This document shows positions 43,820-54,000 of a stretch of DNA of 64,000 bases, in pieces (within the stretch, counting starts at the first letter, position 1; each line of letters starts with the position of its first letter). The stretch lies in assembly GCF_001282725.1 (NCBI RefSeq), contig NZ_LN876586.1, positions 273,009-337,008 of the forward strand, in the 5' to 3' direction. The translations under genes were made by a program, and so were the position numbers. This DNA is from Inediibacterium massiliense (GTDB lineage Bacteria > Bacillota > Clostridia > Peptostreptococcales > Thermotaleaceae). Below the pieces are notes generated by a model that had not been told where the DNA came from, searched no databases, and was given only the letters and a program-made list of their open reading frames with translations.

Positions 43820-45562
43820 ATGTTTAATAAAAGATTAATCCAACTCGTACCAACTTGTAAAAGATGGATTTTTCTTACTGTATTCATCAATTGGTTAGGG
43901 TTGATATTGAATATAGGAGGAATATTTTCTATTGCTTCCTATATTGAGTATATATATTTATATGGAGTGAGTTGGGAAAAAAGTATAGTTACTCTATGGG
44001 TTCTTATTGGAATTGTCATGGGTAGGCTTCTATGCAATTATATAGGAACAAAAATGGCAGGCAAATGTTCGAAGGATGCAAGAATTACTCTTAGACATAT
44101 TCTATACAAGAAATTATTAGATTTAGGAATACATTATCAAGAAATGACTTCTACTTCAGAAGTGGTTCAAGTTGCAATTGATGGAATAGAAAGATTAGAT
44201 ATGTATTTTGGAAGATATTTACCACAATTTTTTTATAGTTTAATTGCACCTATTACTTTATTTACGATCATAAGCTTTATAAATATAAAGATTGCAGTTG
44301 TTTTACTAGGATGTGTTCCTTTGATTCCTATATCTATAATTGCTGTTATGAAAATTGCTAAAAATCTTCTTTCAAAATATTGGGGAATTTATGTGAATTT
44401 GGGAGATACTTTTTTAGAAAACTTAAGAGGATTGACAACATTAAAAATATATGGAAGAGATGAAGAAAAAAATGAACAAATGAATCAACAAGCAGAAAAT
44501 TTTAGAAAAATTACTATGAAGGTTTTAGCCATGCAATTAAACTCTATTACGATTATGGATTTCATTGCTTTTGGAGGAAGTGCTCTAGGCATTATTTTTG
44601 TTTTAAAGGAATTCATAAAATTGAATATAACTATTGGAGGCGGCTTTTTCATTATACTTCTTGCTTCAGAATTTTTTATTCCTTTAAGAGTTTTAGGTTC
44701 ATGTTTTCATATTGCTATAGATGGACTTGCAGCAGCGGATAAAATATTTTCCATTCTAGATATCCCTGTAATAAAGTACCCAACAAAGAAGATTAAAGAT
44801 TTCAATCATATAGATATCCGATTTAAAAATGTAAATTTTTCATATGAAGAAGATAGAAAAATTTTAAAAGATATTCATTTAGATATTGAAAATGGTCAAA
44901 TCACTGGACTAGTAGGAAGCTCAGGTTGTGGAAAAAGTACAATAGCCAATATAATTATGGGCTTTTATAAAAATTATGATGGAGAAATTTTACTCAATGA
45001 ATATGAGCTAAGAAGTATAGATCCTGCTCAACTTAGAAAAAAGATCAATGTAGTTACCAATAATAGCTATATTTTTACAGGAACCATTGAAGAAAACTTA
45101 AAAATGGGAAAATCAAATGTTACACAAGAAGAAATGTATGAGGTGCTAAAAAAAGTCAATTTATATGAATTTGTTTTGTCACTAGAAAAAGGTTTACAAA
45201 CACAAATCAAAGAAGGAGGAGCAAATCTTTCAGGAGGACAAAGACAAAGACTGGCTTTGGCAAGAGCATTATTATATGATAGTGAAATTTATATATTTGA
45301 TGAAGCTACTTCTAATATAGATGTAGAAAGTGAAAATATTATTATGAATTTAATTTATGAACTAGGAAAGGTAAAAACTGTAATTTTAATATCTCATAGA
45401 CTTTATAATGTACGAGGAGCAGATAAGATTTATGTATTATCAAATGGAGAAATACAACAAGTAGGAAATCATCAAACGTTAATAGATGAGAAAGGTCTTT
45501 ATGCTCAATTGGTTTATGAGCAAAATGAATTAGAAAATATAGGAGGTGAAAGTTGTGCGTAG
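43820..45562 (+). CDS. ABC half-transporter, CydD-like (permease-ATPase fusion)
   Basis: A 580-residue exporter-type protein. Six membrane segments lie at about 15-310. The ATPase follows (about 340-570) with 'GLVGSSGCGKST', 'LSGGQRQRLALARALL' and 'IYIFDEATSNID'. The loop 'LGDTFLENLRGLTTLKIYGRDEEKN' (about 193-217) is typical of the CydD branch. CydDC-type pairs have been linked to movement of thiols and haem, which suits the neighbouring tetrapyrrole genes. No cyd oxidase genes are adjacent. It is in one run with the FecCD transporter genes and overlaps the next gene. Confidence 0.9.
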   Translation: MFNKRLIQLVPTCKRWIFLTVFINWLGLILNIGGIFSIASYIEYIYLYGVSWEKSIVTLWVLIGIVMGRLLCNYIGTKMAGKCSKDARITLRHILYKKLLDLGIHYQEMTSTSEVVQVAIDGIERLDMYFGRYLPQFFYSLIAPITLFTIISFINIKIAVVLLGCVPLIPISIIAVMKIAKNLLSKYWGIYVNLGDTFLENLRGLTTLKIYGRDEEKNEQMNQQAENFRKITMKVLAMQLNSITIMDFIAFGGSALGIIFVLKEFIKLNITIGGGFFIILLASEFFIPLRVLGSCFHIAIDGLAAADKIFSILDIPVIKYPTKKIKDFNHIDIRFKNVNFSYEEDRKILKDIHLDIENGQITGLVGSSGCGKSTIANIIMGFYKNYDGEILLNEYELRSIDPAQLRKKINVVTNNSYIFTGTIEENLKMGKSNVTQEEMYEVLKKVNLYEFVLSLEKGLQTQIKEGGANLSGGQRQRLALARALLYDSEIYIFDEATSNIDVESENIIMNLIYELGKVKTVILISHRLYNVRGADKIYVLSNGEIQQVGNHQTLIDEKGLYAQLVYEQNELENIGGESCA

Positions 45563-47240
45563 AGACGGAATTGTGATTATGGGAAAGCTTATAGGTCTTG
45601 TAAAACCTTTAATACATATTATGGCTATTACTATTACTATGGGAGTGTTGGGATTTTTAGCTGCAATATTTATTACGATTTATGGCGGAATAGGTATTTT
45701 AGAGAGCATAGGTTTTGATATGGGGTTACCTTTACAAAAAATATTTATTATATTAGGAGGTCTAGCTATATCAAGAGGTTTTTTAAGGTACCTCGAACAA
45801 TATACAGGACATTTTATAGCATTTAAATTATTAGCGATCTTAAGAGACGTAGTTTTTAAAAAGTTACGAAATCTTTCACCAGCAAAGCTTGAGGGAGAAG
45901 AAAAAGGAAATCTTATATCTATTATAACTAGCGATATAGAGTTATTAGAGGTCTTTTACGCCCATACGATTGCACCTATTATGATAGGACTTATAACATC
46001 TATGATCATGATTTTTTATATTGGGAAAATACATATTTATCTGGGAATCATAGCAGCTTTAGGCTATATTACTGTAGGCTTGATCATTCCTTATTTTTCA
46101 TCTCGATTAGGCAATAAAGCAGGGGTAGACTATAGAAACTCTTTTGGAAAAATGAATAGCTTTATGCTAGATGCTTTAAAAGGAATGAAAGAGATTATGA
46201 TGTTTCGTTTAGGAGAGCAAAGACTTTCTTTGATAGATCAAAAGGGAAAACTACTGAATAAAGAAATAGACAAGATGAAAAAGCATGAAGGTTTTGTTAG
46301 AGCTCTTGGAGAAGCAAGTGTATTTGTTTTTACAATGATTGTTTTGTTTATGAGTACATATTTACTTGATCAAAATGTAATAAGTTTTAAGGAAATGGTT
46401 ATTGCGACCATTGCTATGATGAGTTCCTTTGGACCTGTGATTGCTTTAAATAATTTGTCTAATAATTTATTAGTAACCCTTGCAGCAGGAGATAGAGTAT
46501 TAAATTTATTAGAGGAAAAGCCAATTGTAAAAGAAGTGGATGATCAAAAGGATATTTCTTTTGGAGACATCAAAATGAAAGAGGTATCTTTTTCTTATGA
46601 TGAAAATATCCCTATTTTAAAAGATATAAATGTGACCTTTCCTAAAGGAAAAATTATTTGCATAGTTGGAGAAAGTGGATGTGGGAAAAGTACACTTTTA
46701 AGACTGATCATGAGATTTTGGGATGCAACAAAGGGAAGTATACAAATCAATGGGGAAGGAATTCAAAATGTTAATACCAATTCGCTACGAAGAATCCAAA
46801 GTTTTGTCACACAAACAACATTTTTATTTAATGATACGATAGAAGAAAATATACGTATAGGTAAAAAGGATGCAACTATAGAAGAAATTAAAGAAGCTGC
46901 AAAAAAAGCATCTATACATGACTTTATAGAAAGTCTTCCAAAAAAGTATCAAACAACAGTAGGGGAGTTAGGAGAAAGCTTGTCGGGAGGAGAAAGGCAA
47001 AGGCTGGGAATTGCAAGAGCTTTTTTACATGAATCAGATGTGATTTTATTAGATGAGCCTACCAGTAATTTAGATAGTTTGAATGAAAAGGTTATTATAA
47101 AAGCATTAAAAGATGAATGTAGTCAAAAGACAGTCATTTTAGTTTCACATAGAATGTCCACCATATCCATAGCAGACGAAGTATATGTGATGCATAAAGG
47201 AAAGATACAGAAAAAAGAAAGAGTTATGGCTCTTAATTAA
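45555..47240 (+). CDS. ABC half-transporter, CydC-like (permease-ATPase fusion)
   Basis: A 561-residue partner of the upstream half-transporter. Membrane segments lie at about 20-310. The ATPase domain has 'CIVGESGCGKST', 'LSGGERQRLGIARAFL' and 'VILLDEPTSNLDS'. 'MLDALKGMKEIMMFR' (about 208-222) matches the CydC-like coupling loop. The likely start is GTG 45555, eight bases after AGGAGG and within the last codons of the upstream gene; a GTG at 45546 is too near that site. The two probably form a heterodimer. The cargo is unknown: it might export unused or toxic tetrapyrrole, or bring in another part of the ligand. Confidence 0.9.
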   Translation: MRRDGIVIMGKLIGLVKPLIHIMAITITMGVLGFLAAIFITIYGGIGILESIGFDMGLPLQKIFIILGGLAISRGFLRYLEQYTGHFIAFKLLAILRDVVFKKLRNLSPAKLEGEEKGNLISIITSDIELLEVFYAHTIAPIMIGLITSMIMIFYIGKIHIYLGIIAALGYITVGLIIPYFSSRLGNKAGVDYRNSFGKMNSFMLDALKGMKEIMMFRLGEQRLSLIDQKGKLLNKEIDKMKKHEGFVRALGEASVFVFTMIVLFMSTYLLDQNVISFKEMVIATIAMMSSFGPVIALNNLSNNLLVTLAAGDRVLNLLEEKPIVKEVDDQKDISFGDIKMKEVSFSYDENIPILKDINVTFPKGKIICIVGESGCGKSTLLRLIMRFWDATKGSIQINGEGIQNVNTNSLRRIQSFVTQTTFLFNDTIEENIRIGKKDATIEEIKEAAKKASIHDFIESLPKKYQTTVGELGESLSGGERQRLGIARAFLHESDVILLDEPTSNLDSLNEKVIIKALKDECSQKTVILVSHRMSTISIADEVYVMHKGKIQKKERVMALN

Positions 47241-47244
47241 ATAG

Positions 47245-47270
47245 AAGCTAGAGTAAAACTCTAGCTTTAT
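47245..47270. terminator. Hairpin between convergent ABC and cobN genes
   Basis: aagctagag / ctctagctt stem with a TAAAA loop and a weak T tail. It is probably a bidirectional terminator. Confidence 0.65.
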
Positions 47271-50200
47271 CTATCCTCAATATCACCTTCTAGTTCTAAA
47301 AAGGATTTTTGAAGTTCGTAGATTTGGTGATCTTGAGCATTCCAATAACCCCTTTGATTATATTCAAGCATTTGTTTGATCATTTCAATATAAGCATAGG
47401 GATTGTTTTCTTGCAGTTTATTTTTTACAGAAGGATCTAATACATATTGGTTATAAAGTGAATCATATACCCATTGATTGATTTGATTTGTGGTAGCGGC
47501 TAGACCTTGGATGTTTTCAAATCTTTTGGCAATAGCTGAAGCACCATGATATTTATGTTTAAGCATTTCATCAATCCATTTTGGATTAAGAAGTCGAGTT
47601 CGAATACCTCTTTCTATTGATTTCTCAACTTTCTCAGTTTCTATGTATTCTGTTGTAGTATCAGAGATCAAAACTTCACTTTTTTGTCCTCTTGTGATTT
47701 CTACAGATTTGGATAACCCCCCAAAGAATTCATAATAATGATCTAAATCTACAATTTCATATTCATGATTATTTCTTACTTGTGATATTAATTCGATCAT
47801 GGATAAATTTTTCTCATATAAATTTTTAAAATGTACACCATGATGATTTTTGCTATAAACATGCTTCATGCTATCTATAAAGTTTTTTCCTATTTCTAAT
47901 TCTTCTTCCCAATTTTTTTCTTTGATCAAAGAAGTAACATTGGTTCCATATTCTGATTGACTAGGACCAAATATTCTAGATTGTGATAATTCCATAGCAG
48001 TATCTTTTTCATACCCTTCTTTTATCAATTCATCATATAATCTTTTTGTGTTTATATGAAAGTAATTGAGATTGTTTTCGTTTCCTAAATTATAGATAGC
48101 TTCGAAAATCTCATTTAAAATAATAATAATATTTTCAAACATATCTCTAAAAAATCCACATATATGAACTACAACGTCTATTCTAGGTCTGTTTAATTCT
48201 TTTATTGGAATAATCTCAAATTCAGGCTCCCACACATTATTATTTTCTTTCATTTTCACACCAAGATAATATAAAATTTGTCCTATGGTTTCTCCTTGAC
48301 TACGACAAGTTTCTAAACCCCATAATATGACAGATGTAACCTTTGGATATTCTCCATGTAATTTTTTATATATATTTAAAGTGTTTTGTGCAATTTTTTG
48401 TCCTCTCATCATGGCAACATAAGATGGAACAAATCTACTATCAAATTGATACAAATTATAGCCAGAAGGTAATACATGAGGATTTTTTATAGGATCTCCT
48501 GCTATTTTAGCTTTTAGGTACTCTCCGTTTAAAATTTTTATAAGTCCTTGTCTTTCATGATTTTTACGTATTTGATTACAAATATCAAATCCATATTCAA
48601 AAGTTTCTTTGATTTCATTGCCATAGACTTGAATTAATTTTTTATCAAAGGAAGAATCAAAATGGATTTGATTGAAAATATGTTCCACTTCTTGATCTAG
48701 TAATTTTAGCTTGTGAATATTATTTTCATCTATGATTTGATCGTAGTCTAAGTTGTTTTTTTGCGCAACAATTCTTTTTAAAGATTTAATTTTTCCTCTA
48801 TCATATTTAAGTAAAGACCATAAAAAATCTTTTAATTCTGTATTGGAATAAGATTTACCAAATACATGAAGGCCTTTTGGAATAAGGGATGACTTCATTT
48901 TATATAATTCTTTTTCAATCCATTCTAGATCTTTTTCAAGATGTAAAGCATCAGAGATTTTAAATATTTCTTTTAATAAATCCTTACAGGATGCAGGGGA
49001 CATATGCAATGCTTCGTGATATTGTGCAATAAGGTCTTCAAGCTTTGTATATTCTTCATAAAGATTGGCTGTAGTAAAAATAGGAGGTTGATAACTTACT
49101 AAAACAGCATGAGATCTTCTTTTTGCAGTCATTGCTTCTGCTGGATTTCCACAATAATATAGATAAGCATGAGGAATATCTCCAATTAAATAATCAGAGT
49201 AGCAATTATGAGTCATTCCACATTCTTTTCCTGGTAAAAGCTCTAATGTACCATGAGTACCTACATGGAGGATAATATCTGCATGAAAATCATCTTGTAA
49301 CCATTTATAAAAAGCTAAATATTGATGATGGGGTATGGCATATTTATCATGGTATAGATGACTGTCGTTGCTATTGCTTCCTTTTGAAGGCTGAAGTCCT
49401 ATAAAAATATTTCCGTTTAAGATTCCAGGAATCAAAAAATCTTTTTCTTTACACATGACAGATCCAGGAGCATTGCCCCAATGGTCTATGACATCTTTTA
49501 TAGGAGGAAAATCTTTTGAGCTTTCTATATATTTTTGGCTAGGATAATTAATATAGCTTTGTTTTTCATAATAATAGTGAGGAGAATTAACTAGCCCCTT
49601 GTTTAAAAATGTATCCATTAATTCTTCAGAGCTAAGGACATTTAATTGATAGTCTTCTTCTTTTAAAGTCTTTAAGATTTCAGAGATAGACTGAAAGGTA
49701 TCTAAATATGCAGAATGAAAAAGATGATCTTCTCCAGGAGGGTAATTATAGCCTATAATAGCTATTTTTTTCTGAGAATTATTTTTCTTTTGAAGACTAA
49801 CCCAATTTTTTACACGATGGACTAATTTTTCTACTCGTTCTTCCATACAATCTATTTCATTGAGTTGAATATTAAGATTAGGATCTAGTCCCTTTGGGTG
49901 GATTGCCCCCACAGGATACGTTTCTATTGCACCATCCATTTCAGGAAGCATAATAGATAGCATAAATTCAGAGCTATTGATTCGATCCTCTGAAGTTTTC
50001 CAATCATCTATAGTTGTTCTAGAAAGGAAAAAAGGGTGTAGTACAGGCACGTTTAATTCTTCAAATAAATCAACTATTTCTTCAGCATTTCCTCCCATTG
50101 GACCTGCCCCAATTCTAAAGGATAAGAAGCTTATGATGATACTCACCTTTTGATCATATGGATGAAGAAGTCTTTTGATTTCTTTAGGATCATTTCCGGA

Positions 50201-50968
50201 TGTCTTTGTAAATCCTATAGGGACTATATTTCCTATGGATCTAAGTTTTTCTACTATTTTTTCAATGGCTGATGAACAATCATTGGGATAAGTATGTCCA
50301 TAGAAGAATACTCCAATATTTGGTTTTTCGGGATTGTATCCATGCAGATTTGCATAAGAGAGATAATCATCATGAAATCGCCTGTTATAAGGATCACATA
50401 TTCCAACATCCATAAGTTCAATAGGTTTTTGTGGAATAGAGATGGATGGATATCCTCCATAAAATTTAAGGAGTAAACAAATCATGCTTTCGAGTTGGTC
50501 TGGGGATGCATTTTTAAAATATTTTGCAATATGTGACATATTCCTTATATCTCTTAATCTTCCAGGAAGTACTTTTCCTAATTTTTCAGCCATAGATATC
50601 ATTTTTTGTATTTTTTTCATATCGGGTTTTTTGTCAGACTTCATCATTTTATTATTGGGTTTAAAGCTTCCCAATTTCATAAAAGCTCTTCCAAAACCTC
50701 CTATGGGAATAACATGTCCATTGTAATTTTCTAGTGCATCATATACAGCTTCTACGATTGGTTTTGGACTACCCATTAAATCTATAATGATAGCATGGGA
50801 AGATAAAATATCTTCTTTTATAATTGATAATTTATCATCAGAAGAGGTTGAAGCAGCATAATAAAGTGCTACTTCTAAGGAGTCGTTGATTTGAGAATTT
50901 ATTTTACTTAGTATAGAAGAAATATTTGAAATAACAGTTGTAGAAACAGTTAAAATACAAATTTTCAT
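47267..50968 (-). CDS. cobN: CobN/BchH-family tetrapyrrole chelatase large subunit
   Basis: A 1233-residue protein of the CobN/BchH family, the tetrapyrrole-binding subunit of cobalt or magnesium chelatase. The core contains 'HVGTHGTLELLPGKECGMT' (about 595) and 'DIPHAYLYYCGNPAEAMTAKRRSHAVLVSYQPP' (split, about 625-657). 'ILWGLETCRSQGETIGQILYYLG' and 'PSYVAMMRGQKIAQNTL' follow later. Length and motifs fit CobN rather than the usually longer BchH. Its AAA+ partners are encoded divergently 106 bp away. Aerobic B12 makers use CobN with CobST. In an anaerobe it may insert cobalt, or work in reverse as proposed for HmuS-type haem dechelation. The start at 50968 is chosen because AGGAGGT precedes it; a codon further upstream overlaps that site. 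Confidence 0.9.
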   Translation of the reverse strand: MKICILTVSTTVISNISSILSKINSQINDSLEVALYYAASTSSDDKLSIIKEDILSSHAIIIDLMGSPKPIVEAVYDALENYNGHVIPIGGFGRAFMKLGSFKPNNKMMKSDKKPDMKKIQKMISMAEKLGKVLPGRLRDIRNMSHIAKYFKNASPDQLESMICLLLKFYGGYPSISIPQKPIELMDVGICDPYNRRFHDDYLSYANLHGYNPEKPNIGVFFYGHTYPNDCSSAIEKIVEKLRSIGNIVPIGFTKTSGNDPKEIKRLLHPYDQKVSIIISFLSFRIGAGPMGGNAEEIVDLFEELNVPVLHPFFLSRTTIDDWKTSEDRINSSEFMLSIMLPEMDGAIETYPVGAIHPKGLDPNLNIQLNEIDCMEERVEKLVHRVKNWVSLQKKNNSQKKIAIIGYNYPPGEDHLFHSAYLDTFQSISEILKTLKEEDYQLNVLSSEELMDTFLNKGLVNSPHYYYEKQSYINYPSQKYIESSKDFPPIKDVIDHWGNAPGSVMCKEKDFLIPGILNGNIFIGLQPSKGSNSNDSHLYHDKYAIPHHQYLAFYKWLQDDFHADIILHVGTHGTLELLPGKECGMTHNCYSDYLIGDIPHAYLYYCGNPAEAMTAKRRSHAVLVSYQPPIFTTANLYEEYTKLEDLIAQYHEALHMSPASCKDLLKEIFKISDALHLEKDLEWIEKELYKMKSSLIPKGLHVFGKSYSNTELKDFLWSLLKYDRGKIKSLKRIVAQKNNLDYDQIIDENNIHKLKLLDQEVEHIFNQIHFDSSFDKKLIQVYGNEIKETFEYGFDICNQIRKNHERQGLIKILNGEYLKAKIAGDPIKNPHVLPSGYNLYQFDSRFVPSYVAMMRGQKIAQNTLNIYKKLHGEYPKVTSVILWGLETCRSQGETIGQILYYLGVKMKENNNVWEPEFEIIPIKELNRPRIDVVVHICGFFRDMFENIIIILNEIFEAIYNLGNENNLNYFHINTKRLYDELIKEGYEKDTAMELSQSRIFGPSQSEYGTNVTSLIKEKNWEEELEIGKNFIDSMKHVYSKNHHGVHFKNLYEKNLSMIELISQVRNNHEYEIVDLDHYYEFFGGLSKSVEITRGQKSEVLISDTTTEYIETEKVEKSIERGIRTRLLNPKWIDEMLKHKYHGASAIAKRFENIQGLAATTNQINQWVYDSLYNQYVLDPSVKNKLQENNPYAYIEMIKQMLEYNQRGYWNAQDHQIYELQKSFLELEGDIEDR

Positions 50969-51074
50969 CAAAATAACCTCCATTCATCTATTTACTTTCA
51001 AACATTTACATTATATTCTAATATATGGGAATCATCAAGATGACCACATAGGATCGAAAAAGGAGAAAAGAACA

Positions 51075-52103
51075 ATGAATAAAAAAATATATCCGTTTAC
51101 AGCTATTGTAGGACAGGAAAAAATGAAAAAGGCTCTTATGCTTAATGTGATCAATCCTAAAATAGGGGGAGTGTTGATTCGAGGAGAAAAAGGAACAGCC
51201 AAATCCACAGCAGTGCGAGCTTTAGTAGAAGTGCTGCCAACAAAAGAGGTGGTAAAGGACTGTCCTTTTAATTGTGAACCCAATAAACAGAATGAAATCT
51301 GTGATGGATGCAAAGAAAAAATAAAACGCAATCAAATTTATACAGAAAGAAGAAGAATGAAAGTAATAGAGCTTCCAATTGGTTGTACAGAAGATCGTGC
51401 TATTGGAACATTAGATATTGAGCATGCTATTCAAACAGGAGAAAAGAAATTTGAAGCAGGTATTTTGGCGCAAGCCAATGGAAATTTACTTTATGTAGAT
51501 GAGGTCAATTTATTAAATGATCATATTGTAGATGTTTTATTAGATGTGGCTGCTATGGGAGTCAATCATGTAGAGCGGGAAGGGGTATCTTATTCACATC
51601 CATCTCACTTTATTTTAATAGGAACTATGAATCCAGAGGAAGGAGATTTAAGACCTCAACTTCTGGATCGATTTGGACTTGTGGTAGATGTATTTGGAGA
51701 AAGAAATGTAGAGGATCGAGTAAGAGTGATTCAAAGAAGATTATTATTTGAAAAAGATCCTTATGAATTTATGGAAGTATATAAGGAAGAACAAATAAAG
51801 TTATCACAAAAAATTGAAAAAGCTAAAGACATATTAAATAAAGTACATATAGAAGATCAATTACTATCTTTGACAGCTGAAATTTCAATTGAATTAGGAG
51901 TAGATGGTCATCGTGCTGATATTACTATGATTAAAACTGCAAAAACTATAGCTGCCTTGAATAATAGAAAAGAAGTAAATCGGGAGGATATTTTGGAAGC
52001 TGCTGAGTTTGTTTTGCCCCATAGAATGAGAACTCTACCTTTTGAAGAAGGTGTACTTAATAAGGAGTCTTTGAAAAAGTGGATAGAGGGAGAAAATCTA
52101 TGA
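51075..52103 (+). CDS. Chelatase AAA+ subunit ChlI/BchI-like
   Basis: A 342-residue AAA+ ATPase. Walker A is 'GEKGTAKST' (about 35-43), a four-cysteine insert lies at about 62-77, Walker B is 'LLYVDEVNLL' (about 140), 'GTMNPEEGDLRPQLLDRFGL' is sensor 1/arginine finger (about 178-197), and 'ELGVDGHRADI' is sensor 2. It is the motor subunit for the metal chelatase large subunit. It is divergent from cobN across 106 bp and heads an operon with the ChlID-like and ProRS-like genes. AAAGGAG supports the ATG. Confidence 0.93.
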   Translation: MNKKIYPFTAIVGQEKMKKALMLNVINPKIGGVLIRGEKGTAKSTAVRALVEVLPTKEVVKDCPFNCEPNKQNEICDGCKEKIKRNQIYTERRRMKVIELPIGCTEDRAIGTLDIEHAIQTGEKKFEAGILAQANGNLLYVDEVNLLNDHIVDVLLDVAAMGVNHVEREGVSYSHPSHFILIGTMNPEEGDLRPQLLDRFGLVVDVFGERNVEDRVRVIQRRLLFEKDPYEFMEVYKEEQIKLSQKIEKAKDILNKVHIEDQLLSLTAEISIELGVDGHRADITMIKTAKTIAALNNRKEVNREDILEAAEFVLPHRMRTLPFEEGVLNKESLKKWIEGENL

Positions 52104-53968
52104 ACAAAAGGACATATCCATTTACAGCAATTGTAGGAATGGAAGAAGTAAAAAAGGCTTTGATTCTTAATATGATCCATCCACAAATTGGAGGAGTTTT
52201 ACTAGCAGGCGAAAAGGGTACTGCAAAATCAACGATTGTAAGAGCACTAGGACAATTGATGGGAAATAAGAAAGTTATTACACTACCTTTGGGAACTACA
52301 GAAGATCGACTAATAGGAAGTATCAACATGAAAGATGCTATGACAAAGGGAGTTAAAAACTTTGAATCAGGAATATTAGCAAAAGCTCATAATAATATTT
52401 TATATGTGGATGAAGTGAATTTATTATCCGAAACACTAACCAATACGATTTTAGATGTAGCATCATCTAAAATAAATAAAGTAGAAAGAGAAGGTATTTC
52501 TTATAGTCATCCTTGTGAATTTATTTTAATAGGAACTATGAATCCAGAAGAAGGAAATTTAAAACCTCAATTGTTAGATCGATTTGGACTATATGTAGAG
52601 GTAAAAGGAGAAAAAGACAAAGAAAATAGAGTTGAAATTATAAAAAGAAGATTAGAATATGAAAAAAACCCAAATATTTTTTATGATCAATTTTTAAAAT
52701 CAGAAAGAATATTAAAGAATCATATTGTAAATGCTCAAAAAAAATTGAAAGACATATGTATTTCTAATGAAATTTTAAAAAAGATTGCAAGAATCAATAT
52801 AGAAGGAAATACAGCAGGACATAGAGGTGATTTGGCTGTATCAATGGCTGCATTCGCTCATGCTGCATATTGTAATAAAGATCAAGTAGAGTTTGAAGAT
52901 GTAAAAGAAGTGATTTCTATGTCTTTAGAGCATAGACTAAGAACACCTCCTAAAAAGAAAAAAGAGGATAGGGACGATCTTAATAATCAAAATTCAAAAT
53001 CTCATTCAGAGAATTATGATCATAACTTAAAAAATGATAAAGATAGACCTATAGATTGGGGTAAAGATTTATCTAGTGATGAGGATGAATGTGAATGCAA
53101 TCCTTCATCTATAGAAAAAGAATTTCATATTGGACATGTATTTGATGCTAGTGGTATCATGAAAAGTATTCAAGATGGAAAAACAAGAAAAAATGGAAGT
53201 GGAAGAAGAAGTAAAACAAAAATATCTTCTCATATAGGTAGATATATTGGATATAAAATTCCAAAGGGAAAAATAAACGATATTGCACTAGATGCGACTC
53301 TTCGGGCTGCAGCTCCATATCAAAAGCTAAGAGAAAAAAATGGGATGGCTTTTATTATTAAAAAAGAAGATATTCGAGAGAAAATAAGAGAACAAAGAGT
53401 TGGAAATACCATTTTATTTTTAGTAGACGCTAGTGGGTCTATGGGAATCGAAAAAAGAATGGTAGAATCTAAAGCCGCTATTTTGTCTTTGTTAAAAGAT
53501 GCTTACCAAAAAAGAGATACGGTAGGAATGATGACCTTTAGAGGAGAAGAGGCATCTGTAATATTGCCACCTACTAGAAGTGTAGAGCTTGCTTACAAGT
53601 ATTTAAAGGATATAAAAGTAGGAGGAAAAACACCTTTATCATTAGGACTTACAAAGAGTGTAGAATATATCAATCATTTGAAAGTAAAAAACCGAGAAAT
53701 TATGCCAATGATTGTTATCTTATCAGATGGGCGTGGAAATGTTTCTATGAAAGGGAAAGATCCTTTGCAAGAAATTTTAGATATAGCAAAAAAATTTAAA
53801 AATGAAAAAATTAAATTTATAGTAGTAGATACAGAAACTGGTTTTTTAAGATTAGGACTTGCCAAAAGATTAAGCGATACTCTTTTAGGGGATTATTTTA
53901 AGTTAGACGATATAAGTCATAAGGGTTTAGAACAAGTGATTCGATCATCTTCGATCATTGGATATTAA
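52100..53968 (+). CDS. Chelatase subunit with ChlI-like AAA+ and VWA domains (ChlD/BchD type)
   Basis: A 622-residue protein. The N-terminal AAA+ domain (about 1-300) closely resembles the upstream gene ('GEKGTAKST', 'LYVDEVNLL', 'GTMNPEEGNLKPQLLDRFGL') but lacks its cysteine insert. A charged linker follows (about 300-360, Asp/Glu/Lys-rich). A C-terminal von Willebrand A domain (about 435-622) has the MIDAS start 'LVDASGSMG' and 'LSDGRGNVS'. It bridges the ATPase ring and the large subunit. The start overlaps the upstream stop (ATGA), a sign of translational coupling. Unlike most BchD proteins, its AAA+ Walker motifs look intact. Confidence 0.93.
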   Translation: MNKRTYPFTAIVGMEEVKKALILNMIHPQIGGVLLAGEKGTAKSTIVRALGQLMGNKKVITLPLGTTEDRLIGSINMKDAMTKGVKNFESGILAKAHNNILYVDEVNLLSETLTNTILDVASSKINKVEREGISYSHPCEFILIGTMNPEEGNLKPQLLDRFGLYVEVKGEKDKENRVEIIKRRLEYEKNPNIFYDQFLKSERILKNHIVNAQKKLKDICISNEILKKIARINIEGNTAGHRGDLAVSMAAFAHAAYCNKDQVEFEDVKEVISMSLEHRLRTPPKKKKEDRDDLNNQNSKSHSENYDHNLKNDKDRPIDWGKDLSSDEDECECNPSSIEKEFHIGHVFDASGIMKSIQDGKTRKNGSGRRSKTKISSHIGRYIGYKIPKGKINDIALDATLRAAAPYQKLREKNGMAFIIKKEDIREKIREQRVGNTILFLVDASGSMGIEKRMVESKAAILSLLKDAYQKRDTVGMMTFRGEEASVILPPTRSVELAYKYLKDIKVGGKTPLSLGLTKSVEYINHLKVKNREIMPMIVILSDGRGNVSMKGKDPLQEILDIAKKFKNEKIKFIVVDTETGFLRLGLAKRLSDTLLGDYFKLDDISHKGLEQVIRSSSIIGY

Positions 53969-54000
53969 GTATTAAAATTTTATAAAAAGAAGGGGAGTCT

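Noticed and set aside
47267-50968. Calling the large chelatase subunit BchH (bacteriochlorophyll pathway)
   Set aside because: Length and motifs fit CobN, and no other chlorophyll genes are present.
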